Shown here piece after piece: positions 17,808 to 26,352 of a stretch of 64,000 nt of DNA. This DNA is from Synechococcus sp. WH 8101 (lineage in GTDB: Bacteria; Cyanobacteriota; Cyanobacteriia; PCC-6307; Cyanobiaceae), in assembly GCF_004209775.1 (NCBI RefSeq), contig NZ_CP035914.1, positions 1,488,001 to 1,552,000 of the forward strand, given 5' to 3'. The position numbers and the translations under genes are program-made. The notes beneath the pieces were generated by a model, which searched no databases, was not told the DNA's origin, and worked only from the letters and a program-made list of their open reading frames with translations. Every line of letters begins with the position of its first letter. The first letter of the stretch is position 1.

Positions 17808-18544
17808 GGTTGCGGCGGATTGTCGAAGAGCAGTTCCTCGATGTAACGGTCCGCCCACTCCGGACTGAACGCCTTCTCCAGAACCCGTCGCGTCTTGTCG
17901 TTGCGTTTCTGTTGGAGGCAATAGGAGAGCTGACCCTGATATCGAGCGATGGTAGGAGCCGCCTGAGGCGGATCGGGCTCGGTCTGGTCGATGGCGGCCG
18001 CAAGAATCGCCAGGTAAGCCCCCACCAGATCAACAAACCACCCCTCCTCTTCCCGATCAACCGGGCGGATGAAGCGCACATAAGGAGAGAAGATCGTGCC
18101 CCAGGGCGGCAACTCGCGCACCTGCTGGAACGGCGGCAACACCAGATCCTCCAGCGGAGTCCGCACCGCATCCGGCAGGCGGTCCGTCACCGGGGAGAGA
18201 TCGACGATCGCGGCGGAGATGCCGGCCGGACTGGCGACAAGATCAGCGCCGAAAACGGGCAGATCAAAACGCGGATCCGGGAAAAACACGCAGTGAAGGA
18301 TCTGCAGGCCAAGCCCCAGTCGGGCCGTTTCCAGGTGGAGCTTGCGCAGGCCCCTGCAGTGATGCAGCTCGTTGCGAATGAACAGAGCTTCGCCATCGAG
18401 GCTCGCGCTGATCTCCTCCAAGGAGGGATCCACCGCCAAATCGTCCAGCGCCGGAAGCTGGGAGCGGCACTCCCGGATCCGATCCGCCAGAGCATCCATC
18501 AACGGATGCATGGGCCGGTCGGGAGCGGTGACGGACGTCGACAC
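17804..18544 (-). CDS. pcyA: phycocyanobilin:ferredoxin oxidoreductase
   Basis: This 246-aa enzyme reduces biliverdin IXalpha to phycocyanobilin, the phycobilisome chromophore, using ferredoxin. Conserved catalytic residues are present with the spacing I recall for the Synechocystis enzyme: H70 and E72 in KLHLETA, H84 in ILHC, and D101 in FGADLV. The C-terminal [16 protein letters not shown] block is diagnostic. GTG 18544 gives the fullest N-terminus, and ATG 18511 is a possible shorter start. It heads a minus-strand operon with devBCA and diverges from an M16 protease gene whose ATG is only 19 bp away. Confidence 0.95.
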   Translation of the reverse strand: MSTSVTAPDRPMHPLMDALADRIRECRSQLPALDDLAVDPSLEEISASLDGEALFIRNELHHCRGLRKLHLETARLGLGLQILHCVFFPDPRFDLPVFGADLVASPAGISAAIVDLSPVTDRLPDAVRTPLEDLVLPPFQQVRELPPWGTIFSPYVRFIRPVDREEEGWFVDLVGAYLAILAAAIDQTEPDPPQAAPTIARYQGQLSYCLQQKRNDKTRRVLEKAFSPEWADRYIEELLFDNPPQP

Positions 18545-18563
18545 AGGTGCGAAAGAGCACAGA

Positions 18564-19850
18564 ATGGGACTTTGCCACGGGATCCTGAGCCACCCCACCC
18601 CCGGCCCTGAGCTGTTGCATCAGACCCTGGCCAATGGCAGTCGCTGTGTGCTCGCCCCCATGCCGGAGAGCCCGCTCACCTGTCTGGATTTCTGGTGCCG
18701 GGCCGGCAGCGCCAGCGAAGAGAACGGCGAAGAAGGGCTGGCCCACTTCCTGGAGCACATGGTGTTCAAAGGAAGCGACCGGCTCGGCGCCGGGGAGTTC
18801 GACCTGCGGATTGAAGCCCTCGGCGGCAGCAGCAATGCCGCCACCGGTTTTGATGACGTGCACTTCCATGCCCTGGTGCCGCCCGACGCGGCGGCGGAAG
18901 GGCTGGAGCTGCTGCTCGATCTGGTGCTGCAACCGGCCCTGCAAGCGGAGGCCTTCGCCATGGAGCGGGATGTGGTGCTCGAGGAGATCGCCCAGTACCG
19001 CGATCAACCGGATGAACAGGTGATCCAGCACCTCCTGTCGGCCTGCTGCCCAGACCAGGCCTATGGACGACCGATCCTCGGCTGGGAGAGCAGCCTGCAG
19101 GCCTGCGATCCCGAGGTGATGCGGCAGTTCCACCGCCGTCGCTACCAGGGTCCCCATTGCTGCCTGGCCATGGCCGGCGCAGTCCCAGCAGGCTGGGAGC
19201 AATGGCTGCAATCGAGTGCGCTGGCAGGGCTCGACAGCAAGGGCGACGCCATTCCCGACCCCATCGAACCCACACTCCAGTTCCGACCCGGGCGGCAGGA
19301 ACAACGGGTGCCCCGACTGGAAGCAGCGCGACTGCTGATGGCCTGGCCGGCCCCTCCCGCCCGGGAGCAGACCACCCTCATGGGCTTCGATCTGGCCACC
19401 ACAGTGCTGGCGGAAGGACGCCGCAGTCGCCTGGTGCAGCGCCTGAGGGAAGAGCTGCAGATCGTGGAATCGATCGACATGGATCTGACCAGCCTCGAGC
19501 AAGGAAGCCTGGTGATGCTGGAAGCCTGCTGCCCCCCGGATCTGGTGACGCAGGTGGAAGCGGAGGTGCGCGCCGTGCTCGGGGCGATGATCGACGCACC
19601 GATCGAGAGCCAGGAGCTCGAGCGGGCCCGACATCTGGTGGGCAACGGACTGCGCTTCAGCCTCGAAGCTCCGGGCTCGGTGGCGGCCATCGCCGGCGCC
19701 CAGACCCTCTGGCGAGGTCCCCAGGCCCTTCTAGATCCTTTGCTGCAGATGGAGACCTGGGACGGCCCCAGCCTGCAGGAGCGGATTTTTCCCGCGCTGC
19801 AACCGGAACTGGCCAGCACCCTGATCGCCCTCCCTGCAGATCCTGCGTGA
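18564..19850 (+). CDS. M16 family zinc peptidase, catalytic member
   Basis: This 428-aa protein is an inverzincin peptidase of the processing-peptidase/PqqF group. The zinc motif HxxEH is intact (HFLEH, residues 61-65), and the third zinc ligand lies in [12 protein letters not shown]140/E141, the usual distance away. No signal peptide is seen, so it is probably cytoplasmic. The next gene is a second M16 protein starting within the stop codon (TGATG), so the pair likely forms a heterodimer. ATG 18564 starts just before the family's first conserved segment. Confidence 0.92.
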   Translation: MGLCHGILSHPTPGPELLHQTLANGSRCVLAPMPESPLTCLDFWCRAGSASEENGEEGLAHFLEHMVFKGSDRLGAGEFDLRIEALGGSSNAATGFDDVHFHALVPPDAAAEGLELLLDLVLQPALQAEAFAMERDVVLEEIAQYRDQPDEQVIQHLLSACCPDQAYGRPILGWESSLQACDPEVMRQFHRRRYQGPHCCLAMAGAVPAGWEQWLQSSALAGLDSKGDAIPDPIEPTLQFRPGRQEQRVPRLEAARLLMAWPAPPAREQTTLMGFDLATTVLAEGRRSRLVQRLREELQIVESIDMDLTSLEQGSLVMLEACCPPDLVTQVEAEVRAVLGAMIDAPIESQELERARHLVGNGLRFSLEAPGSVAAIAGAQTLWRGPQALLDPLLQMETWDGPSLQERIFPALQPELASTLIALPADPA

Positions 19851-21115
19851 TGGCGACACCTGAATGGATTGTGGATGCGATCAGCACACCCGGTGTGATC
19901 GCCGCCAAGCTCTGGCTTCGGGGGGGGAGCGGCAGTGACCCGCTCGGACAGCGTGGCGCCCATCAACTGCTGGGATCCACTCTCACCAGAGGCTGCGGCC
20001 CCTACGACCATCTCCAGGTGGCCGATCTGGTGGAAGGATGCGGCGCTGGCCTGCGGTGCGACACCCATGAAGACGGCATCCTGATCAGCCTCAAATGCCA
20101 AGACAGCGATGCCAGGCGGCTGCTGCCCCTGCTGGGTTGGATGCTCGACGATCCCCATCTCAGCGAGGAGCAGGTGGAGCTGGAACGGGATCTTAGCCTG
20201 CAGGCACTCCAGCGCCAACAGGAGGATCCCTTCCACCGGGCCCATGACGGCTGGAGACAACTGGCCTATGGAGGCGGTCCCTATGGGCACGACCCGCTGG
20301 GAATCGCTGCCGAACTGGAGACTCTGAATGCGGAGACCCTGCATCCCCTGGCCCGGCAGTTGGCCCGCAGCCAGGGCATCCTCGCCCTCTCCGGCACGAT
20401 CCCTGACGGTCTGCTCACGGAGATGCAGGCCTTCCCGGGGTTCAGCAAACCGGCCACCGACCGCGACTGCCCAGGCGCAACCGGCTTGCCACCCATAGCG
20501 GAGAGCAACCGGTCGGAACGGGTTGGCCTCCAACCGCTCGACACCGAACAGGTGGTGATCATGCTCGGCCAGCCGACCCTGCCCCATGGCCATACCGATG
20601 ACCTGGCCCTGCGCATGCTGCAGGCGCACCTCGGGGTCGGCATGACCAGCGTGTTGTTCCGACGATTGCGGGAAGAGCATGGCGTCGCTTACGACGTAGG
20701 CATCCACCATCCAGCCCGCGCCGGCGCCGCTCCCTTTGTGCTGCATGCCAGCAGCAGTGCCGAGCGGGCGGCGCTGAGTCTGCGGTTGCTGCAGGAGGCA
20801 TGGGATGACTTAGCCCACCGGCCGCTCACGGCCCAGGACATGACACTGGCCGCAGCCAAGATCCGCGGTCAGATCGCCCACGCCACCCAGACCTCAGGCC
20901 AACGGGCCGAGCGTCGGGCCCAGCTCAGGGCCCTCGGACTGCCTGATGATTACGACCACACCAGCCTGGAGCGCCTGGCCACACTCGAACCCGAGCAGCT
21001 GCGCAGGGCCGCCGAACGTCACCTCGATCGCCCCCTGCTCAGCCTCTGTGGACGCGGCGCGGTGATTGATTCTCTCGCCGCAGAGTGGCGCCAAGGGGCT
21101 GAACGGAGCGGTTAA
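19850..21115 (+). CDS. M16 family protein, non-catalytic partner
   Basis: This 421-aa M16-fold protein has GAHQLLGSTL where HxxEH should be, so the zinc site is lost. The C-terminal half keeps the family's substrate-binding pattern (RRLREEHGVAYDVG). In mitochondrial processing peptidase and several bacterial pairs, one subunit is catalytic and the other binds substrate; the same is inferred here. ATG 19850 overlaps the previous stop (TGATG). It converges with sipA, overlapping it by 4 bp. Confidence 0.9.
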   Translation: MATPEWIVDAISTPGVIAAKLWLRGGSGSDPLGQRGAHQLLGSTLTRGCGPYDHLQVADLVEGCGAGLRCDTHEDGILISLKCQDSDARRLLPLLGWMLDDPHLSEEQVELERDLSLQALQRQQEDPFHRAHDGWRQLAYGGGPYGHDPLGIAAELETLNAETLHPLARQLARSQGILALSGTIPDGLLTEMQAFPGFSKPATDRDCPGATGLPPIAESNRSERVGLQPLDTEQVVIMLGQPTLPHGHTDDLALRMLQAHLGVGMTSVLFRRLREEHGVAYDVGIHHPARAGAAPFVLHASSSAERAALSLRLLQEAWDDLAHRPLTAQDMTLAAAKIRGQIAHATQTSGQRAERRAQLRALGLPDDYDHTSLERLATLEPEQLRRAAERHLDRPLLSLCGRGAVIDSLAAEWRQGAERSG

Positions 21116-21354
21116 GAGCTAGCGCCAGCTGATGCGCCGGTCTCGGGGATCTGCTGCAGCTGATCGAGTGGAATCAGAAACGTGCCGCGGCGAAAGCGCA
21201 CCACTGCTGTGTTCAGTGGCCGCAGACCGACCAGTTCACCCGGTTCTTCGGGGGTCACGAGATCAGCCGGCCTGAGCATGGGCATCGGATCAGCCGTTTT
21301 TAAATAGGGCAAGGGGCGTCGGAGCTGGACGCGATCGCCGATGACTGGGTTCAT
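21112..21354 (-). CDS. sipA: regulatory protein SipA (DUF3148)
   Basis: This 80-aa protein is an SH3-like barrel of the cyanobacterial DUF3148 family. The conserved core GDRVQLRRPLPYLKTADPMP, then MLRPADLV, and AVVRFRRGTFLIPLDQL are all present. In Synechococcus elongatus, SipA binds the sensor kinase NblS and modulates signalling in high-light and nutrient responses. ATG 21354 begins the conserved region. The longer upstream frame is antisense to bioY. It sits between the M16 pair and bioY. Confidence 0.85.
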   Translation of the reverse strand: MNPVIGDRVQLRRPLPYLKTADPMPMLRPADLVTPEEPGELVGLRPLNTAVVRFRRGTFLIPLDQLQQIPETGASAGASS

Positions 21355-21402
21355 GATCCCTGGGCAATGGATGCGTCCTACAGCAGGATGGTGGCCAGTT
21401 GA

Positions 21403-21978
21403 GTGTTGCCCGTGCGGGCTCTCGCCACCTGGAGCGGCGCCGTCGCCGGCCTGATGCTGATTCTGGTGGGCAGCCTCATGCCCGCAGCCGTCGTGCTCCC
21501 CGTGCTGCCTCCCCAGGTGCTGCCGCTGCCGAGCACCTGGCAGGTGCCGGCCCTGTTGCTCACCGCCCTGATCTGCGGCCCCCGCGCCGGCGTGATGGCG
21601 GCCATGGCCTATCTCACCATCGGCCTTGTGGATCTGCCCGTGTTCCATGACGGCGGTGGCCTCGGGTATCTGCTCAATCCCGGTTTTGGCTATCTGGCCG
21701 GCTTTGTTCCGGCCGCCTGGTTGTGCGGGCGCCTGGCCCAGCAACGGGGCATGAACGATCTGGCGCGTTTGAGCCTGGCCGCAATCGCCGGGCTGCTCAC
21801 GATTCAGCTTTGCGGTCTGCTCAATCTGCTGCTGGGCAGCCTGTTTGGACGCTGGAGTGACCCCCTGCCCGAATTGCTGTTCAGCTACGGCATCGGTCCG
21901 TTCCCAGCCCAGATCGCTCTCTGCATTGCTGCAGGGGTGTTGGCCCTGCCGCTCCGCCGCCTGCTGATCATCGATTGA
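21403..21978 (+). CDS. bioY: BioY-type biotin transporter substrate-binding membrane protein
   Basis: The protein is about 191 aa with six predicted membrane segments and BioY family features: GPRAGVMAAMAYLTIGLVDL, then PVFHDGGGLGYLLNPGFGYL with the biotin-binding region. BioY is the S component of an energy-coupling-factor transporter and can work alone or with a shared ATPase/EcfT module, which is not in this window. The start is GTG 21403 or GTG 21412. The stop overlaps the start of lspA (TTGATG). Confidence 0.9.
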   Translation: MLPVRALATWSGAVAGLMLILVGSLMPAAVVLPVLPPQVLPLPSTWQVPALLLTALICGPRAGVMAAMAYLTIGLVDLPVFHDGGGLGYLLNPGFGYLAGFVPAAWLCGRLAQQRGMNDLARLSLAAIAGLLTIQLCGLLNLLLGSLFGRWSDPLPELLFSYGIGPFPAQIALCIAAGVLALPLRRLLIID

Positions 21979-22496
21979 TGACGCAACGCTGGCCCCCATC
22001 GATGCCCGCGCTCGCCTCCAGCAGGCGGGGCGTGTCGAGGACAGCGCTCCTCGGCCTTGCGCTTCTCCTGGTGCTCCTCGATCAAGGCAGCAAGGCCTGG
22101 GTGCGGCAGCATCTGCTCCCGGGTGTGGTGGCCCCCCTGATCCCCGGCCTGCTGCAACTGCGCTGGGTCCGCAACACCGGCGCCGCCTTCAGCCTCTTCA
22201 CAGATGCCACAGGGTTGCTCGCCCTGCTCAGCCTGGTGGTGGCGGTGGTGCTGTTGGTCTGGTTGTGGCGTGCTCCCAAGCTTGGACTGTGGCAAGGGCT
22301 AGCGCTCGCCTTTCTGCTGGGCGGAACGGTGGGCAACGGGATCGATCGCTGGCGGCTTGGCCACGTGACCGATTTTCTGGAACTGGTGCCGATCTCGTTT
22401 CCCATCTTCAATGGAGCTGATCTCGCCATCAACCTTGCCGTCGCCTGCTTCGCCATCGACGCCCTCAGCCGACGCCGTGACCCCAACGGCACCTGA
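21978..22496 (+). CDS. lspA: lipoprotein signal peptidase II
   Basis: This 172-aa aspartic membrane protease cleaves prolipoprotein signal peptides before the lipidated cysteine. It has four membrane segments and the conserved VRNTGAAFSLF and GNGIDR blocks. The two catalytic aspartates are D123 (GNGIDR) and D148 (FNGADLAIN). ATG 21978 overlaps the bioY stop, and a TTG codon lies immediately before. The 3' end probably overlaps the FHA-PBP gene by 20 bp. A candidate substrate lipoprotein lies at 57981-58439. Confidence 0.95.
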   Translation: MTQRWPPSMPALASSRRGVSRTALLGLALLLVLLDQGSKAWVRQHLLPGVVAPLIPGLLQLRWVRNTGAAFSLFTDATGLLALLSLVVAVVLLVWLWRAPKLGLWQGLALAFLLGGTVGNGIDRWRLGHVTDFLELVPISFPIFNGADLAINLAVACFAIDALSRRRDPNGT

Positions 22497-24654
22497 GCCG
22501 CCAACGTCGGGCCACCACCCCTCGGTGGCACGGCTCTGCATCGATCAGGCCGGTCAGCCCTCCCAGTCGATCCCCCTCCACGGCGAGGCCTACCGCCTCG
22601 GGCGTGAAGAGGGGATGGAACTGAGCCTCGACCATCCTGCAGTCAGCCGGCAGCATGCGCTGTTGCGCCGGCGTGGCCGCCGCTGGGTCCTGGAGGATCT
22701 CAACTCCACCAACGGGCTCTGGTGGCGAGGGCGACGGGTGCAGGAATTGGAGCTGCGCGATGGCGATCGGATCAGCCTCGCTCCTGCCAGTGAACCAGGA
22801 GCCCCGAGCCTGCGGTTTCTCAATCCAACCGAACAGGGCCGGCGCAGGCTGGAACGGCTGCTGGGGTTTGGGCTATTGACGGGCCTTGGGGCCACGGCGG
22901 CGCTGATGCTCATCGCCGTGCTCGATGTGCCGATCCGCGGACGCCTGGCCACGGTGCAGGGGCCGATCGCCATCTACGACCGCCTCAACAAACCCCTCGA
23001 ATCGGTGGATTCCAGCCGCCACCGGGAGCTGAAGACGATTTCGGCGTTCTCTCCAGCGCTGGTCGATGCCCTGCTGAGCTCGGAAGACAATCGCTTCTGG
23101 TGGCACCCGGGAGTGGATCCCATCGGCACCCTGCGCGCGTTTGCCACCAATCTGAGCGGCGGTCGCCTGATCGAAGGGGGCAGCAGCCTCACCCAGCAGC
23201 TGGCACGCAGCCTGTATCCCGATCAGGTCGGTCAGGGGGACACCCTGGGCCGGAAATGGCGGGAGCTGCTGGTGGCCCTGCAGCTGGAAAGCCGTTTCAG
23301 CAAAGGAGAGCTGCTGCTCAGTTACCTCAACCGGGTGTATCTGGGCGTGGGCTGGGGGTTCGAGGATGCCTCCCGCGTGTACTTCAACAAATCCGCCTCC
23401 AAGGTGTCGCTGCCCGAAGCGGCGCTGCTTGTGGGGCTGCTGCCATCACCCAATGGCCACGATCCCTGCCGCTATCCGCAACGGGCCCTGGAGGCGCGCA
23501 ACCGCGTGCTCAACAAGATGGCGGATGCCGGGCGGCTTTCTCTGGAGGAGGCCCGTCTGGCAAGACGCCAACCGATCCAGCTGGCCAAGGCGGCCTGCAG
23601 CAAGGAAGCGTTGCGCCGCTCCGCTCCCTTTTACACCGATCAGGTTCGGCGCGATCTCAGCGCCCTGGTCGGACCTGATGTGGCCGCCGAGGGCAATTTT
23701 CTGATTGAAACCCACCTCGACCCGGTGCTCCAGCAGGTGGTGGAGCGGCAGCTGCAGGAGCTCCTCAACCAGGCCAAAGGGCTGGGCGTGGGCGAGGGCG
23801 CCGCGGTGGTGATCGACAGTCGCAACGGCGGCGTGCTAGCCATCGCCGGCGGCAGGGACTACCGATCGAGTCAGTTCAACCGGGCCACCATGGCGCTGCG
23901 TCAGCCCGGTAGCACCTTCAAGCTGTTGACCTATCTGGCGGCGCTGCAGCGGGGAATCAAGCCAGGCGACGGAATCGATTGCAGCACTCTGGAGTGGGGC
24001 GGCCAACGCTTTGAAAGCAGCTGCAACGGTCGCCTCAGCCTCACCAGTGCCTTTGCCTCCAGCAGCAACACGGCGGCGCTGCGCCTGGCGCGGCGGGTGG
24101 GGCTTGAGCAGGTGGTGCGCCAGGCTCGGGCCCTGGGGATCAACACGCCGCTCGACCCCGTGCCCGGGCTAGCGCTCGGCCAGAGCGAGGTGCGCCTGAT
24201 CGAACTGACTGGAGCCTATGCCGCCGTTGCCAACGACGGGCTCTGGCACCCCCCCACCACAATCCGCAGGCTGCTGGATGCGGAGAGCTGCACCGCCGAC
24301 ACGTTGAAACGCTGCGGCAGCCTCACCGGCGATGGCTCGGCGCAGGTGACCAGCGCCCGTCGTGCCATCAGCAAAGACGTGGCGCAACGCATGCAGGCGA
24401 TGCTGCGGGCTGTGGTGCGCGGTGGCACCGGCTCCGCCGCCTCCCTGGGGGGCCTGGAGGGGGGCAAGACCGGCACCACCAACGATGGCCGGGATCTGCT
24501 GTTCATCGGCTACGAACCCAGCCGGCACTGGGTTCTCGGCATCTGGCTCGGCAATGACGACAACAGCCCAACCGCCAGTTCCAGCGCCCTGGCCGCCTCC
24601 CTCTGGGGCGACATCATGCGCGCCGCTGGCAGGGGCAGCGCTGGTCAGCGATGA
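22477..24654 (+). CDS. class A penicillin-binding protein with N-terminal FHA domain
   Basis: The protein is about 725 aa. An FHA phosphothreonine-recognition domain lies at residues 40-90 (YRLGREEG, SRQHALL, LEDLNSTNG). One membrane segment follows (about 125-150), then a GT51 glycosyltransferase (LLSSEDNRFWWHPG, GGSSLTQQLARSLYP) and a transpeptidase with S479-x-x-K482 (GSTFK), S529-x-N531 and K664-T-G. It polymerises and crosslinks peptidoglycan in the periplasm, while the FHA part is cytoplasmic, suggesting control by a Ser/Thr kinase. GTG 22477 is the preferred start; ATG 22411 lies deep in lspA. The stop overlaps the next start (ATGA). Confidence 0.9.
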   Translation: MTPTAPEPPTSGHHPSVARLCIDQAGQPSQSIPLHGEAYRLGREEGMELSLDHPAVSRQHALLRRRGRRWVLEDLNSTNGLWWRGRRVQELELRDGDRISLAPASEPGAPSLRFLNPTEQGRRRLERLLGFGLLTGLGATAALMLIAVLDVPIRGRLATVQGPIAIYDRLNKPLESVDSSRHRELKTISAFSPALVDALLSSEDNRFWWHPGVDPIGTLRAFATNLSGGRLIEGGSSLTQQLARSLYPDQVGQGDTLGRKWRELLVALQLESRFSKGELLLSYLNRVYLGVGWGFEDASRVYFNKSASKVSLPEAALLVGLLPSPNGHDPCRYPQRALEARNRVLNKMADAGRLSLEEARLARRQPIQLAKAACSKEALRRSAPFYTDQVRRDLSALVGPDVAAEGNFLIETHLDPVLQQVVERQLQELLNQAKGLGVGEGAAVVIDSRNGGVLAIAGGRDYRSSQFNRATMALRQPGSTFKLLTYLAALQRGIKPGDGIDCSTLEWGGQRFESSCNGRLSLTSAFASSSNTAALRLARRVGLEQVVRQARALGINTPLDPVPGLALGQSEVRLIELTGAYAAVANDGLWHPPTTIRRLLDAESCTADTLKRCGSLTGDGSAQVTSARRAISKDVAQRMQAMLRAVVRGGTGSAASLGGLEGGKTGTTNDGRDLLFIGYEPSRHWVLGIWLGNDDNSPTASSSALAASLWGDIMRAAGRGSAGQR

Positions 24655-26261
24655 AAGGGCAGAAGCGATGGATCGTCTGGGCGGGTGGCGCCCTGGTGGT
24701 CCTGATTGTGCTGGGGATGGTCCTGCAGGCGATTCGCAACCTGCTGTGGGATCTCAGTTACTGGCTGCCACCCTGGCTGGTGGGTCCGGTGCTGCTGCTG
24801 GGCTTCGGTGTGATCGCCGCCCTGGCCTGGCAGCTGGGTTGGCCCTGGTGGCAAGCCTGGCGCCAGGGGAGGGGCCGAGCTGGTAGCGCCGGCCGAAGCC
24901 ACACCACAGCAGCACCGCCAGCGCCGGACAATCGCCGCCAGGCCGCCGAACAGAGCCTGGAGAGCATCGACCGCTTGCTCGAAAAACTCCAGGATGAGGT
25001 AGCCCGCGAAGGCCTGCGTCAAGAGCGTGAGCGGGTGGCGCAGGAGCTCAAGCGCGGTGATCTCACTGTGGTGGTGTTCGGCACGGGATCAAGCGGCAAA
25101 ACCTCCCTGATCCGCGCCCTGCTCCAGGAGATGGTGGGGGAGGTGGGCGCCGCCATGGGCAGCACCAGTGAAACCCGCAGTTATCGGCTGCGCCTCAAGG
25201 GCCTCGAGCGCGGCCTGAAACTCATCGACACCCCCGGCATTCTCGAGAGTGGTCGCGACGGCCGCGAACGGGAGCAGGAAGCGCGCCGACAGGCCAGTCG
25301 AGCCGATCTGATGCTGGTGGTGGTGGACGGAGACCTCAGAGCAGCGGAGCTAGAGGTGACCCGCCACCTGGCCGGATTGGGCAAGCGGCTGCTGCTGGTG
25401 CTGAACAAATGCGACCTGCGGGGAGAGGAGGAGGAGCGGCGCCTGCTCGCCCTGCTGCATCGGCGTTGCGGCGATCTCCTCAGCAAGGAGGACGTGGTGT
25501 CCGCGAGCGCAGCCCCCCAGTCGGTCCCGAGACCTGGGCGCTCCCCCTGGCAACCGCCGGCCGAAGTGGACCGCGTCTTGCGACGCCTCGCCGTCGTGCT
25601 CCATGCCGATGGCGAAGAACTCCTCGCCGACAACATCCTGCTTCAGTGCCGCCATCTGGGCGAAGCGGGCCGGGACTTGCTCGATCGTCAACGTCGCCAG
25701 GAGGCCGGCCGCATCGTCGATCGCTACAGCTGGATCGGTGGAGGGCTGGTGGCGGCCACTCCCCTCCCCGGGATTGATCTGCTGGGAACCGCTGCAGTGA
25801 ACGCCCAGATGGTGATCGAGGTGGCGGGGGTCTACGGGGTGCAACTGACCCGAAGCCGGGCCCAGGAGCTGGCGATGTCGGTGGGACGCACCTTGGCGGG
25901 CCTGGGGGTGGTGAAAGGGGCTGTCTCCCTGATCGGCACAGCCCTCACCCTCAACCTGCCCACCCTGTTGCTGGGCAGGGCGGTCCAGGGGGTCGCGGCC
26001 GCGTGGCTCACCCGCATCGCCGGAGCCAGTTTCATCACCTTTTTCCAGCAGGATCAAGACTGGGGTGATGGCGGCGTGCAGGATGTGGTGCAGCATCACT
26101 ACGACCTCAGCCGGCGCGAGGCCTCGCTCAGGCGCTTTCTGGAGATGGCGCTGCGGCGGGTGGTGGAACCACTGCAGCGGCGGGAGGCGAAACGACTGCC
26201 GCCCCAGCCAGGGCCTCGGGCGGCGGCGGACGCATGGGACCGCGGGAATCCAGCACCGTGA
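24651..26261 (+). CDS. membrane GTPase with C-terminal DUF697 domain
   Basis: This 536-aa protein has two N-terminal membrane segments (residues 8-25 and 40-62). An Era/dynamin-like GTPase follows: P-loop GTGSSGKTS near residue 145, switch/G3 LIDTPGILESG, and G4 LLVLNKCDL. The C-terminal third carries a hydrophobic DUF697 domain (GLVAATPLPGIDLLGTAAVN, about 365-480). Related proteins include E. coli YcjF-type DUF697 proteins; the function is poorly known, with a membrane or envelope-stress role suspected. It overlaps the FHA-PBP gene by ATGA. Its last 134 bp overlap an antisense small gene. Confidence 0.85.
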   Translation: MKGQKRWIVWAGGALVVLIVLGMVLQAIRNLLWDLSYWLPPWLVGPVLLLGFGVIAALAWQLGWPWWQAWRQGRGRAGSAGRSHTTAAPPAPDNRRQAAEQSLESIDRLLEKLQDEVAREGLRQERERVAQELKRGDLTVVVFGTGSSGKTSLIRALLQEMVGEVGAAMGSTSETRSYRLRLKGLERGLKLIDTPGILESGRDGREREQEARRQASRADLMLVVVDGDLRAAELEVTRHLAGLGKRLLLVLNKCDLRGEEEERRLLALLHRRCGDLLSKEDVVSASAAPQSVPRPGRSPWQPPAEVDRVLRRLAVVLHADGEELLADNILLQCRHLGEAGRDLLDRQRRQEAGRIVDRYSWIGGGLVAATPLPGIDLLGTAAVNAQMVIEVAGVYGVQLTRSRAQELAMSVGRTLAGLGVVKGAVSLIGTALTLNLPTLLLGRAVQGVAAAWLTRIAGASFITFFQQDQDWGDGGVQDVVQHHYDLSRREASLRRFLEMALRRVVEPLQRREAKRLPPQPGPRAAADAWDRGNPAP

Positions 26262-26352
26262 TCAGAGCGAGATACACCACACCGATCAGCACCGACAGGG
26301 CCCCGGTCACGATCGCCACCCAGCGACCACGGGGCGAGGCAGGTGCAGCCAT
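26128..26352 (-). CDS. 74-aa single-span membrane protein
   Basis: The protein starts MAAPASPRGRWVAIVTGALS, has one membrane segment (about residues 10-32) and a proline/alanine-rich tail. No named family is recognised. ATG 26352 overlaps the decarboxylase stop as TGATG, which supports translational coupling. The tail lies entirely antisense to the end of the GTPase gene (134 bp overlap), and its low-complexity sequence suggests it simply reads through that region to the next stop. Confidence 0.65.
   Translation of the reverse strand: MAAPASPRGRWVAIVTGALSVLIGVVYLALITVLDSRGPMRPPPPEALAGAAVVSPPAAAVVPPPAAAPSPESA

Noticed and set aside
17804-18544. Apparent loss of the catalytic Glu in PcyA (IRNE versus IENR)
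   Set aside because: On recounting from the conserved Asp, the catalytic Glu is in HLE, which is intact; all four key residues keep their spacing.
18264-20746. Long minus-strand frames of 456 and 534 aa
   Set aside because: They run antisense to the two M16 proteases; composition is that of a complementary strand and no motifs are present.
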